Below, one piece after another: positions 34,401-46,074 of a stretch of 64,000 nucleotides of DNA (position 1 is the stretch's first letter; the number at the start of each line of letters is the position of its first letter). A program made the translations under genes and the position numbers. The stretch covers positions 1-64,000 of the forward strand of contig NW_026014728.1 of the NCBI RefSeq assembly GCF_020379485.1. Direction: 5' to 3'. The DNA comes from Brassica napus (lineage: Eukaryota > Streptophyta > Magnoliopsida > Brassicales > Brassicaceae). Below the pieces are notes generated by a model. That model was not told where the DNA came from. It was given only the letters and a program-made list of their open reading frames with translations, and did no database searches.

Positions 34401-35898
34401 GTGTCATCACTGCAACTGCCACTCCACAAAAGAAATACAATCCGTTTAGCTCCTTATCTGCTCCAATCAGGGTTTGAGTGATGCGGTCCTGAACAACACA
34501 AATTCTATCAGACATCTGGACGATACAACCATTATCTTTCGCTAACTGAGATACAGAGATGAGATGACAATCCAATCCCTCAACAAAGAACACGTTAATC
34601 AAACGTAGCTGAGAACCAAGGTAGACTTTTCCTTGTCGATTTGTAGTAGTAAAACGACCATCAGGAAGTTTGATACGCATTGGAGCCATATCACCAATAT
34701 CCGTAAGAAAATCAAGAGTACCAGTCATATGATTCGAGGCTCCAGAATCTATAATCCAAGATCCAGAGAAATACATACCTGAGAGATGATCGTGATCACC
34801 AGAATTACGATCGTTAAGCATATGAACAAGATTCCTCCATTGTTGATCATTCAATCCCGTGAAACCCACATGATCAGCATCAGTTATGGCAGTCATCGCT
34901 GATGAAATCGGAGCAGTCGCAAGCACCTGATTTGCTCGTGCTTGTTCGGGACGACGTGTTGATGACAAATTTGGAGGAACAGAGTTCGTTGGAGCAGAGT
35001 GCGAAGAGCCAGAAGATGTTCTGCGGTCAGGTTGTGTGGTTGAAGGTGGCTCACGGTATCGAGTTCCCCACCAGAATGGGTATCCAATCTTGCGAAAACA
35101 GTTTTGAGCAAGATGTCCAGTTCTTCCACACAAAGTACATAGCGCCGAAGGATCTCTGAGTTCAGGGTGATGTCGTTGGCGGGAACCTGATGAAGCAGTT
35201 TGAACTGTAAAGCTCGCACCTTCAGGGCGTTCTTCTATCATGCGACTTCCACGTTTTGATTCCTCATCTTGCACAACAACCTGATAGGCCTCATCAAGAG
35301 AAGGTAATGGATCACGTGAGAGTAGAGAGGATTTCACAGCACCAAACAGATTCTCGTCAAGTCCCATCAAAAACTGTTGAAGTTTGTCTTCGCGTTCCTT
35401 AGCTATTTCTTCTGCAGTTTTTGCCCTTTGAAAATCGGCCAAGCTTGTCCAAAGTTTCGTCAACTTGCCGTAGTAAGCTTCGACGGCCGAACCCTTCTGG
35501 TGACAGTTCGCAAGTTCAGTTTTAATTCTCTGTACTCGCTGACCGTTTCTCACAGAAAACCGCTTCTGAATATGCATCCAGAGATCATGCGCCACTTCAT
35601 GATGCTATAACGAACTGCTCAGATCCGGAGCTATCGTGAGTTTAATCCACGAGACTACCATGGCATTATTCGCCCACCAATCATCAATATCGTCAGAGTC
35701 ATCATCAGGCTTGGGAATACTACCATCAGCAAAACCAAACTTCTTCCTTGCGCGTAAAGCAAGTCGGATATTCAAAGACCATTCATCATAATTTGGTCCT
35801 CGAAGCTGTGGTTGAGAGATGATAGATCCAGGGTTATCGCTTGACGACAAATCATAGGGATCAATCCTTCGCCTACCTCCTGTTCGAGGCTTGGATGT
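31481..35898 (-). pseudogene. Copia-2 gag-pol pseudogene
   Basis: Coding starts at 51749, runs to 51700, is cut by Athila-1, and resumes at 35898. Order: gag, CCHC zinc knuckle (CTLCGRTGHLAQNC), aspartic protease (DSGA), pre-integrase, integrase with HHCC and DDE residues (CDLWG, SDNGTEF), reverse transcriptase (YVDD) and RNase H ending at 31481. Lesions besides the Athila insertion: TAG at 35605-35607, TGA at 33730-33732 (CGA to TGA, a CpG change) and a frameshift around 33255-33275. All enzymatic motifs are still readable, so decay is moderate. A dead element. Confidence 0.93.
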
Positions 35899-37220
35899 TG
35901 ATGTGTCGAGTTTTAACCCGATTATCTAACTGCAAGTGCACAGTAAAGTACGCAGTAGTAATGCGGGATCGAATCCACAGGGACCGATGATCACACGTAG
36001 AGTTGCAGACAAGTTAATAGCTACAGCGAACAAAGATATAATTTTGATGGTTTTTATTTAATTTTCTTTAGTGTCACAAATCATAAACAAGCTGTAAAAA
36101 GATGATTTAAACGATTTGAAAACTATTTTAAAACAAACGTTGGGCATTGGGAATTCTCAGGGATTTCTTTTTAATCAAGATACAATTAATGGCAGACACA
36201 TGGATATATTAAGAACCGTCTAGAACTCAAACACGATATTAGAATTAACCTACTTCCGTAGCGCTAATTCTCTATGTTATAGAAATCTCCACACTAACTT
36301 CCGCTGAGTTTCAATTTCTAAACAAGCATTAAGAACAGGTTCAATATGTTCACAAAGCGCAATAACATCAACTTCCGAGGGTTAAGGACACTTTGCTCAT
36401 CTAAAGTATTTTCGGAAATTCAAACAATCACTTTCGGTGCATCAAACAATCTGAAATCATGAACTAAGTGATCAATTCAGTTCAAGCAGTAAGAAATCCA
36501 TTAGATGAAGAACCAAAACGTAATCCCTTAGTCTACACACGTTTTATGAATCAAAACATCAAGAAATCCCCTATGAGAACCCCTAAACCCAACTAGATGA
36601 CTACTCACACATAACTAAGCAAGAACAACACGATTTTAATGAAGAAAACATGATAAGATTGTATTAAAACAGAGGAAAGGTTCAGAAGATCTTCTCCAAA
36701 TGGTTTTGAGATGAACTCCTTTACAAATCTTCACAAATCACACAAAACAAGTACAAAACTCTCAAATCTCTCTCAAGAACTTGTAAATCTCCTTCTTGGT
36801 CGCCCCTGGTCTTTTCTGAGTCCCAAAGGTCGAGTTCTTGCGTCTCTTATTGAGGGGAGTGGGTAAAAAGGAGTGAAAAGCTCGTTTGTGCGTGTGGAGC
36901 CCGTAGAGCGTGGGATCGGTCGATCCACATGGACCGGATCGGTCGATCTAGTGCATGAAAGCGTGGGATCGATCGATCCACATGTACCGGATCGGTCGAT
37001 CTCACGTCCTGTGCGATCAATACTTCTCATTCGGTCCATTGTTCGGTCCATCTTGCTTCTGAATAAATCCCGAATGCGTTCTTTTCTTGCAAGCTATCTA
37101 GTAACCTGCATATTACACTTAAGAACACCAAAACGCATCAAATAGACCAAAACATTAATTAAAACCGACCATTTAATTTCTCCAAAACGAGTTTAAAACC
37201 GTTAAAAACACGGAATATCA
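35899..37220 (-). repeat. Athila-1 3' LTR
   Basis: 1,322 bp, begins TGATGTGTCGAG and ends GGAATATCA on the plus strand. Near-identical to 50378-51699; noticed differences are at 36197, around 36380-36385, near 36578 and at 36969. It contains a four-motif cluster of GATCGGTCGATC (36914-37001). Confidence 0.96.
36914..37001. promoter_or_regulatory. GATCGGTCGATC cluster in the Athila-1 LTR
   Basis: Four motifs start at 36914, 36937, 36967 and 36990 (spacings 23, 30, 23 bp). The third is GATCGATCGATC in this LTR, but GATCGGTCGATC in the other LTR. The same motif clusters lie in the gag coding region and just upstream of the ORF-1 gene. Function unknown. Confidence 0.85.
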
Positions 37221-38543
37221 ACTCCCCCAGACTTGAATCTTTGCTTATCCTCAAGTAAAGAGGATTAAAATTCGGGAGCTCACTAACCCTCAGTAGACCT
37301 TACCTTGTGATTTTGCTAACCACTTAAATCAGAGACTGTCAAGGCATTCGTTCCAAATCTCCACCAAGACCGCGCAAACCTTTCCATATTTCAGACCTGC
37401 AAGTCTCAGTTTCAAGTAATCAACTCTTTACATTCATTAAAAAGGGCGTGACCTTTCCACCAAAGATATCTCCATCAGGTATAACGGGCTTGGTGTTTGG
37501 GAGGCTGTTTTAGTGTTTAATTAGGTGAGGCTCAAGTGTTTGTGGGTATCAGCGATAACCAAAAATGCAAAACATTATGCAAAATCGCTGGAGAAACCGA
37601 GTATATTGATAACCACGTTTTCGAACTGCTCAAGTCTCAAATGATCAAAACCCAACAAATCTCAAACTCTAACCCCAAATTTAAACAACGCATCATCTCT
37701 GGTACACAAAATAAAAATAAAATGTCTAAATCAAATCTACTGAATGAGATATAAACATGAATTTTTTTTTTTTTTTTAAGTTTCAGAACGAAAACTTATA
37801 CAAACTGAAATCGAATATATACACTGCGATGCAATCACACACTTACAACACCCAATTTTTCTATTTACACCTCTAGACACACAGGTCCGTATCTAACCAC
37901 CTAAATGTTCCGATCCTACCTAAGCAGTCGGATGAACCATGTCTACCCTAATCTCTCCATTGTTTTTGCACATGTATGCACATATAATCAGCGTGTAAGA
38001 ATGCATGGAGATGAAATAAAAGGGTAAGGTGTAGGTGTGGTACCAAACTATTGATGAGTCTGGCCATCCAGGATTATTAAAGAGTGGTAAAATGTGGTAA
38101 AGAAAATTCTGAATGTGTATATGGTGTACCGTTTCCTGATGTTGATTCCTGGTCAAAAGAAATTAAATTCGTTAATGGTCAAAAATAGTTGAGTCGATTA
38201 CAATTCACCGAGACTTGATAAAAGATTTAAGGAGAGGTTGTTTGGTCAAATGGTTCCTCGGTTTGTCTGCGCTAACAGTCCTGAAAAATGGCCAATATGA
38301 AATGTAATGCACAGCACACAAGGAAATAGTCTAATAATCATCACAGGGTCTGATAAAAATACGTAGAGAGTTTTTAGAGTTTTTAGAGTTTTTTTTTTTT
38401 TTTTTTTTTTTTAAAAACACAATCAAATCCGATAAAGTAAGAAAATAAAAGAAATAATAGCAATATGGTACATAAGTAGCATCCTCCCCCAGACTTACTT
38501 CACACCGTCTCGGTGTGAAAATAATTCCAAGAGAGATTACCGA
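37221..38543 (-). other. Athila-1 non-coding region with polypurine tracts and hairpin
   Basis: No gene. The plus-strand CTCCCCCAGACTTG next to the LTR (37222-37235) is the complement of the polypurine tract. A second, internal tract with nearly the same core lies at 38484-38497. Between it and the ORF-1 stop is a perfect 9 bp hairpin: TTCACACCG (38499-38507), loop TCT, CGGTGTGAA (38511-38519). T-runs occur at 37761-37776 and 38392-38413. Confidence 0.7.
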
Positions 38544-40031
38544 TCAGGCGTTGCGGTCAGTGCGCCTCTTCGAGCGCCTCTCCAATGCTCCATCATCATC
38601 AGAGTCCTCCGCTGCCTCAGGTCCAGCAGCGGTGTCGTGAGCGCCTGAGTCGTCATCGCTATCTCCAGAAACAGCTGGCTGTGATGCGCATCCCTTCTTA
38701 ATGTTGCAGATTCCCTTCCACATCTTCAGCAGTATGGAGTTGTTGGTTTGATGGCTCTTGATGGACCAAGCGTTGATCTCAGCAGCGGATGCAGTAGCGG
38801 GAGGTGCTGGTGGCAGCATATACGGAGTGAAATCCGTGGGGAAAAGACTTTCCTCATCTTCAGGCTCCTCCTCTATATCATCATGTGGTGTCTGCTGGTG
38901 TGTTGATGATGATGCGACTCCTTTCTTCTTCAGTGTCGCGGGTCTGGTGCAGAGAGATGCAGGCGGTGGTAGAAATATGAGGGCACCTGGATCAGTCAGC
39001 TCGGTGATGGCGGTATCGGGTAGTTTGACAAATTGCTCTCTCCCTTGTGGGTCCTGGAACTGGTAGATATGAGGGGCTGACTTGTCGATGCTACCTCGCC
39101 AAGGGCCGGTGAGGTAGTGGCTGCTAATGAGTGCTCTCATGTCGAAAAAGTTCTGATGCATCCCCTTCTTATCCACCACTCTGTCAATAGGTGGAAGAAA
39201 CACTCCACATTGCCTTAAGATTTGTGTGATAACCGCTCCAAACCCACATCTCTTCGTGTCTGAAACTTTGAAGTACGCAAGCTTCTCCGCGATCACAGCT
39301 CCTATGTTTATGTCCTTCCCGCTAACATAGGTAATGTCTGCGCCCTGAGGCCATAGGTGTCCAGCCCCGATGAACAGAAGAGCTAGCTCATCTTTTGTCA
39401 CTGCAGCGGGTTCTGTCTTCCCATAGATAACACTGCTGATCACTCTCACTGCATATCGCAGAACAGGGCTACGAATCCTAGCTTGCTTGGCCTCTCGAGA
39501 GATGAAGTTTCCTGAAGCGATGAATTTCCAGAAATCATTGTGTTCCGGGAAGTCAGGAACACAAGATTGACGTCCTTTCCCAAACCCAAAGATGTCGCAC
39601 AGCTGAAAGATGGTCATGGAGTGGAACCGCCTGTTCACAATGAAGGAGAACATCGCCTTATCAGCTACCGGGTTGTCCTCGTCAGGATGGTAGAGGCGGG
39701 CTGATGCGAGGAGCTGCCTGGTCAAATCAGCATAGCAATCACAGTGGAGATCGAAGATGTACCCCAGGCCAATCTTCTCGAACAAGGCTTCAATATCCTC
39801 GGTTATCCCCAATGCATCTGTAGTGTCTCTGTGAGCGAAGCGCGACGGACATATTTCCACTCCCCTCATCTGCTCGTAGAAATCATCATCATGTATATCC
39901 CACTGCTGGGTTATCTCTCGATTCGCAGGGTGAGAACTATCCGTCTTTCGGAAATTGCCCTTTGTGCTGAGCCTAGCAGTCTGTACCGAGGAACTCCCAC
40001 GCTCACCCTTCGTCTTTTGTCTCTTAGGCAT
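38544..40031 (-). CDS. ATHILA ORF-1 family protein (env-position ORF of Athila-1)
   Basis: Intact frame of 495 residues downstream of pol on the same strand, separated from it by about 250 bp. Shared blocks with the CACTA-borne protein at 10118-11566: IRSPVLRYA (186-194), CGFGAVIT (262-269), a QTNN linker near 440. The N-terminus is basic (PKRQKTKGERG) and the C-terminus is acidic, then basic (ALERRSKRRTDRN), so a nuclear location is plausible. No signal peptide or membrane span is visible, which argues against a working envelope protein. The family's function is unknown. Four GATCGACCGATC motifs lie within 90 bp upstream of the start codon. Confidence 0.88.
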   Translation of the reverse strand: MPKRQKTKGERGSSSVQTARLSTKGNFRKTDSSHPANREITQQWDIHDDDFYEQMRGVEICPSRFAHRDTTDALGITEDIEALFEKIGLGYIFDLHCDCYADLTRQLLASARLYHPDEDNPVADKAMFSFIVNRRFHSMTIFQLCDIFGFGKGRQSCVPDFPEHNDFWKFIASGNFISREAKQARIRSPVLRYAVRVISSVIYGKTEPAAVTKDELALLFIGAGHLWPQGADITYVSGKDINIGAVIAEKLAYFKVSDTKRCGFGAVITQILRQCGVFLPPIDRVVDKKGMHQNFFDMRALISSHYLTGPWRGSIDKSAPHIYQFQDPQGREQFVKLPDTAITELTDPGALIFLPPPASLCTRPATLKKKGVASSSTHQQTPHDDIEEEPEDEESLFPTDFTPYMLPPAPPATASAAEINAWSIKSHQTNNSILLKMWKGICNIKKGCASQPAVSGDSDDDSGAHDTAAGPEAAEDSDDDGALERRSKRRTDRNA

Positions 40032-40038
40032 TATCTTA

Positions 40039-40117
40039 GATCGACCGATCCATACACTTAGGATCGACCGATCTTATTCACGGATCGACCGCTCTGGCTC
40101 ACAGGGATCGACCGATC
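40039..40117. promoter_or_regulatory. GATCGACCGATC cluster upstream of Athila-1 ORF-1
   Basis: Motifs start at 40039, 40062, 40083 (one mismatch) and 40106, spaced 23, 21 and 23 bp, about two helical turns. They are the reverse complement of the LTR motif. The first lies 8 bp from the start codon of the ORF-1 gene. Confidence 0.88.
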
Positions 40118-40279
40118 TTCTACTGATCGTGATACATGCCTGAAAATCATCTAAAAACACAACCGAAAATCAATTCACACAAGAAAATATAATCACAAAA
40201 GAGAAAGAAAATCAAACCATGTGGGTTGCCTCCCACTCAGCGCTTGTTTAAAGTCGCGAGCCTGATTATTTTGTTGTTC

Positions 40280-43200
40280 TTAGGCGAGATCAGGTTCCGA
40301 TAAAGGAATGTTGGTTCCTTCTTCGGGTTTTCCATCTGTGAAGTAAGGTTTTAGCTTCTGCCCATTGACTGTGAACTTCCTCCCATTCTCTTCCAAGACA
40401 ACAGCTCCATAAGGTCTAACCTCTGTGATGGTGAAAGGTCCGGACCAACGAGACTTAAGCTTTCCAGGAAATAGCTTGAGTCTAGAGTTGAACAGAAGGA
40501 CTTTGTCTCCAGCAGTGAAGTCTCTCGGGATTATCTTCCTGTCATGTCACGCCTTAGTTCTTTCCTTGTAGATTTTGGTGTTCTCATAGGCGTTCAACCG
40601 AATCTCGTCCAGCTCGTTCAACTGAACCATCCTCCTTTCTGCAGCGGTTTTAATGTCGAAGTTCATCAACTTCATTGCCCAAAAACTACTGTACTCCAAT
40701 TCCACAGGTAGGTGACAAGACTTTCCATAGACCAGATTAAAAGGAGTGGTGCCCAAGGGAGTCTTGTAGGCGGTTCTATACGCCCATAAGGCGTCATCAA
40801 GCTTCACAGCCCAGTCTTTCCTTGTTTTGCCTACAGCTTTCTCCAAAATCCCCTTGATTTCTCGGTTCGATATTTCAACCTGCCCACTTGTCTGAGGATG
40901 ATAAGGAGTAGCTACCTTATGCTTTACTCCATGTTTCTTCAGCAGTTTATCGAACGTCTTGTTGATGAAGTGAGAGCCGCCATCACTAATAACCACTCTC
41001 GGGATCCCGAATCTTGGAAAAATGACTGTCTTGAACATTTTCTTGACAACACTAGAGTCATTTGTCTTGCTGGCTACTGCTTCCACCAATTTGGAGACAT
41101 AATCAACCGCGACCAGGATGTACTCATTTCCATAAGAAGATGGGAAAGGGCCCATAAAATCAATTCCCCATACATCAAAAACTTCAACTTCAAGGATGAA
41201 ATTTTGGGGCATCTCATTTCTCTTACTGATGTTTCCCTTTCGCTGACATGCATCACACTTTGAGACAAACTCATGGGCGTCTCTGAAAAGTGTAGGCCAC
41301 CAGTAACCAGCCTGCAGGACCTTAGAAACCGTCTTGAATGTTGCAAAATGGCCTGCGTATTCTGAACTGTGGCAGTGGAAAAGAATCCCTTGCATCTCAT
41401 TCTCCAGAACACATCTCCTGAATAAACCATCTGAGCATCTCTTGTAGAGGAAGGGATAATCCCAGTAGTAGTGGTTCACATCTCTCATGAACTTCTTCCT
41501 TTCATACCCCTTCAGGTTCGGTGGTTCAATTCCAGCACATAGGTAGTTTGCAAAGTCTGCAAACCATGGGAGATCATCCTGAATTTGTCTCATGACACAG
41601 CAATCAGCCTGATCCAAATACTCATCTTCCAGCAAGGTGATCACATAGACATTCTCCTCGGGTAATGTATCATCTAGTGGTGTTTCAGCTTCCACTCTCA
41701 TTCGGGAAAGATGATCTGCCACTCCATTTTCTGCTCCTCTCTTGTCTCTGATCTCAATATCAAACTCCTGTAGCAGTAAGATCCACCTTAAGAGTCTCGG
41801 TTTAGCATCTTTTTTCGTCATCAGGTACTTCAAGGCTGCATGATCTGTGTGCACAATTACTTTCGAGCCCACCAAATAGGACCTGAACTTCTCGAAAGCA
41901 TAAACTACTGCCAGCAACTCCTTCTCAGTGGTAGCATACTTGATTTGAGCATCATCAAGCGTTCGGTTGGCATAATAGATCACATGGAGTTTCTTGTCTT
42001 TTCTCTGCCCCAAAACAGCTCCAATCGCGTAATCACTTGCGTCACACATTATTTCAAATGGCAAGTCCCAATCCGGTGGCTGCACAATGGGAGCACTGAC
42101 TAGAGACTTCTTGAGAATCTGAAACGCAGCGAGGCAGTCAGCATCAAAAACAAACTTCGCTTCTTTGCACAGCAGACGGGTGAGTGGCCTCGCTATCATA
42201 GAGAAGTCTTTGATAAACCTCCTGTAGAAACCGGCATGTCCCAGAAAACTCCAAATATCCCTCACTGTCCTAGGAGGCTGTAGGCTGGTCATAACTTCAA
42301 TCTTTGCTTTGTCAACCTCGATACCCTGCTCTGATATCCTGTGACCCAAAACAATGCCATCTTTCACCATGAAATGGCACTTCTCCCAATTTAGCACCAA
42401 GTTCTTCTCCTCACATCTTTCCAGCACCTTGTACAGATTAGCAAGGCAGTCGGTAAATGAAGAACCGTAGACTGAGAAATCGTCCATAAAAACCTCCATA
42501 ATGTCCTCAATAAGATCAGTAAAGATCGACATCATGCATCTCTGGAAAGTGGCAGGAGCATTGCACAATCCGAAGGGCATTCTCCTGTAGGCAAAAGTAC
42601 CGTATGGACAGGTGAATGTTGTCTTCTCTTGGTCCTCTGGATGAATGGGTATCTGAAAGAACCCGGAGTAGCCATCGAGAAAACAGTAGTAGGGGTGGTT
42701 GGCTAGTCTTTCCAGCATCTGGTCAATGAAAGGAAGTGGGAAGTGGTCCTTCCTTGTGGCTGAGTTTAGCTTCCTGTAGTCAATGCACATCCTATGCCCT
42801 GTGACTGTTCTGGTAGGAATCAGCTCAGCCTTCTCATTTGTGATGACAGTGATGCCACCCTTCTTAGGAACCACATGAACCGGGCTCACCCAGGTGCTGT
42901 CTGAAATTGGGTAGATCACCCCTACACTCAACAGCTTTAGAATCTCCTTTTTCATAACTTCCATCAGTTTGGGATTCAGTCTTCGCTGGTGCTCTATGGA
43001 CGTCTTTGACTCATCTTCCAAGTGAATCTTGTGCATGCAAAGATCTGGAGAAATACCTGTAATATCATCCAAAGAGTACCCCAATGCTTTTCTATACTTT
43101 CGCAATTTTGAAAGAAGCAAAGCGGTCTCCACATTATTCAGGTTAGCACAAATAATAACAGGATATGTGGAATTCGGTCCCAAGAATGCATACCTCAGCC

Positions 43201-45961
43201 CAGCTGGGAGGGCTTTAAGTTCCACCTTTGGAGCATTCTCCTCACTCCAATCTGGTTGGGAGGATGACGGTTTGACGGTTTTATCGGTGCCTGAGTCTTC
43301 AAGGCTGACATAGGCGACATGCTTCTCAATCGGTGAGGCTGAATCCAAAATCTCGGAAAATCCAACCACTTCTTGGTTCATGAACCCGAACTCACTCTCC
43401 CTTTTGGTCAATGCGACTTGTAGAGGATCATCAGTGTGCAACTCTTCATCCATTTCCTCCACCAGTTCAGTCAATGTATCAACCCAGAAAGTCTGTCCAT
43501 CAATAGTCGGATTTTTCAGCACCTTCTCCACATTGTATCTCATCACCATGTCTTCTAGACGTAAGTCTATATGCCCATTCTGTACATCAATCATGGCTCC
43601 AGCAGTAGCTAAAAACGGTCTGCCCAAAATGAGAGGATCTTTAGGTTCTTCTTCCAGCTCCAGAACTACAAAATCGGTAAGCACATATCCCTTTCCAACA
43701 CCAACAGGGATGTTTTCTAGTACACCGACCGGTCTTCGCACTGATCGGTCAGCAAGGACCAAGGAGATCCTTGTAGGTTTGTAGTTCGTCATGCCTAGCC
43801 TCTCAGAGACAGAGAAAGGCATTAGGCTCACTCCTAAACCAAGATCGCAGAGACTCTTCTCAAAGGTAAGTGATCCAATGCGGCATGGTAGAACAAATGC
43901 TCCTGGATCTTCACACTTTTTAGGCATGACATTTTGTAGAACTGCGCTACATTCCTCATTGAGCATCAACACACCACGCTCTAGGCTCATCTTATCGGTA
44001 AGAATCTCCTTCATGTACCTTTTAAGAGAAGGTACCATCTTCACCGCTTCAACGAATGGCAATCTCACATGTAACTCCCCAACAAGGTTCTTTAGCTTCT
44101 CGTACTCACGTTCTTTGATCTTCTGCCTTGGTCTGGATGGGTATGGAGCCTTAGGAACATAAGCAGGAGGCGCCACATACACCTCTTCAGGTTCAGAGGA
44201 ATTTGGCTTTGTTGACACGGGATCGGTCGATCCAGAAGGACCGGATCGATCGATCTCCTTCCCCTTGGATCGGTCGATCTGTTCTTTAGATCGGTCGATC
44301 TCTTTCTCATTCGATCCCTCAATCGTTTTTCCACTCCTAAGTGTTACAGCATTCACAAACTCCTTGGGATTCGTCTCTGACTTCCCTGGTAGAAATCCAG
44401 GTGCTGTTCTGCTGCTGGAGGCGGTTTGAGCAACTTGCTTTTCCAAAACTTTCAAATGGGTGTTCAAAGTTTCAAACTTCCCATTAAGCTCTCCATACAT
44501 GTTATCCACCTTGGTGTTTATCTCTGCAGTGCTATTCTTCTGACCTTCTAGCACCATTTGCAGCATCTTCTTAATTTCGTTATCCTGAGAAGACTGCGAC
44601 GAAGAGGCATTCCCTTGATTCTGGTAGTTGTTGAACTGCTGCCTTTGCTGAAATCCTGAGTTGCCCGAGTTGTTCCCCTGATATTGGTTTCTGTTCTGAT
44701 ATCCTTGGTTGAACACACTCTGGTTCTGATTTTGGTTCTGCCTGTTTCCTGCCTGAGGGTAGGACTGATGTTGTGGATTCTCCACATTGTTGCTCCGGTA
44801 AGACAGATTATTTTGCTGATTTTGACTCCATCCAAGGTTCTGATTGTAGCCTCTGTTGTAGTTTCCTTGACCACCAATGTAGTTCACGTCAGCTTGCATA
44901 TCATCTGAATCATCACCAACAGTTTCTTGTGAGGAACGATAGCCTTGCTCCTCCACAAATTTCACAGATTTTTGATCTCTCTTGAGAAGCATCTCAATCT
45001 TGGCATTCAGCTCGTCTATCTTCTTGGATTCATAACCAACACCCTTCTGGCTGGTGTCAAACCTTGACTTGCGGTTTGCTTTGCTGGATGACAGGTTGTT
45101 CAGCAAGGTGTAAGCTTCTTCAACAGTCTTGGTCATGAAATCACCATTACTTGCTGTGTCCATGGCATCTTGACTCTCTTCATGAACTCCATTATAGAAA
45201 ATGTTCAGCAAGCTCACATCAGTGTAACCATGGTGAGGACAGTCCTGTGTGTACTCCTTGAAACGCTCCCAAGCCTCATGAAAGCTTTCTGAATCAAGCT
45301 GCTGAAAGCTTCCAATTCTGCTTCTCAGATATGTGGACCTTGACTTGGTGAAGAAATGCTGTAGAAAAGCAGCTCTTGTCTCTTCCCATGTAGTAAGAGA
45401 TCCTGGAGGGATGGACTTTAACCATCTGATAGCTTTATCAGCTAAGGAAAACGGGAACAAACTGCATTTCAAAGCGCCTTGAGGAACTCCATTATGTCTG
45501 TTGGTGTCACAGACTCGCTCAAAATGTTCCAAGTGATACATCGGGTCCTCAGACGGGTTTCCATGAAACGGATTTTTCTCCACCAAATTAATGAGACCAG
45601 ACTTGATCTCAAAGTCTCTTCTCTCAATGGGAGGTGGGCGAATCCCAGAACGATCGGCATAGAATGCATCTGGTGTATCATAATGTGCAAGCGTCATCCT
45701 AGGCATGCCATAGTCTCCAGCCTGTTGTCTTGCAGCTACACCAGCCTGCTGATTATCACCAGCATTGTTGCCTTCTCGTCCATCTACAGGAATTGGATTT
45801 TGCGGGTTGTCCTGAAACTGGTCTTCTTGGTGTTCAGCCATTTCAACCTCTTCAGCGGACTCAAGTCTTTTCTTTTTCACTTGTCTCTCTAGGCGTCCGA
45901 GCTCTAACTCCAAAGGTATTAAATTCGATGGTCCTTTGCTTCTAGTATGAAATCCGCTCAT
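40280..45961 (-). pseudogene. Athila-1 gag-pol polyprotein with late premature stop
   Basis: One 1,804-residue frame from 45961 to a TGA at 40547-40549, then in-phase coding for 88 more codons to TAA at 40280-40282. The early stop replaces what family comparison suggests was Trp. Order: gag (about 120-260), Asn/Gln-rich linker, retropepsin-like region ([11 protein letters not shown]), reverse transcriptase with an FMDD active site, RNase H (DASDYAIG), integrase with an HHCC finger and the D,D,E residues (GIDFMG, SDGGSHF). The missing tail is the C-terminal integrase region, which commonly binds DNA or chromatin. The truncation may be recent, since everything else is open. Part of gag is written by a GATCGGTCGATC cluster (44221-44300), giving repeated DRS tripeptides. 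Confidence 0.93.
44221..44300. promoter_or_regulatory. GATCGGTCGATC cluster inside Athila-1 gag coding sequence
   Basis: Starts at 44221, 44244, 44268 and 44289 (spacings 23, 24, 21 bp). The motif is translated on the minus strand as repeated IDRS. The first two motifs and their spacer closely match the LTR pair (GATCC, then 6 bp, then GGACCGGATC), suggesting a copied block. Confidence 0.85.
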
Positions 45962-46074
45962 TCACCTGAAAACACAAACAGAAAGAGAAAGACAGAAACA
46001 TTAGACAAAATAAAAATGCTATAGTCTTAAACTGATCATTAACTCTAGGGTGACCAAATGGTCCCCGGCAACGG
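45962..46074 (-). promoter_or_regulatory. Athila-1 leader and downstream half of its primer binding site
   Basis: Short 5' leader between the primer site and gag. GTCCCCGGCAACGG at 46061-46074 is the complement of the downstream half of the primer site. The final AACGG is also the TSD of Athila-2. Confidence 0.85.

Noticed and set aside
36773..37145. Open frames rich in IDRS and DRSI in the Athila-1 LTR (also 51252-51624)
   Set aside because: Produced by the GATCGGTCGATC cluster on both strands, as shown by similar peptides in both directions.
38544..40031. Calling the Athila-1 ORF-1 a working envelope gene
   Set aside because: It occupies the env position, but no signal peptide or membrane segment is visible and its CACTA homologue argues for another role.
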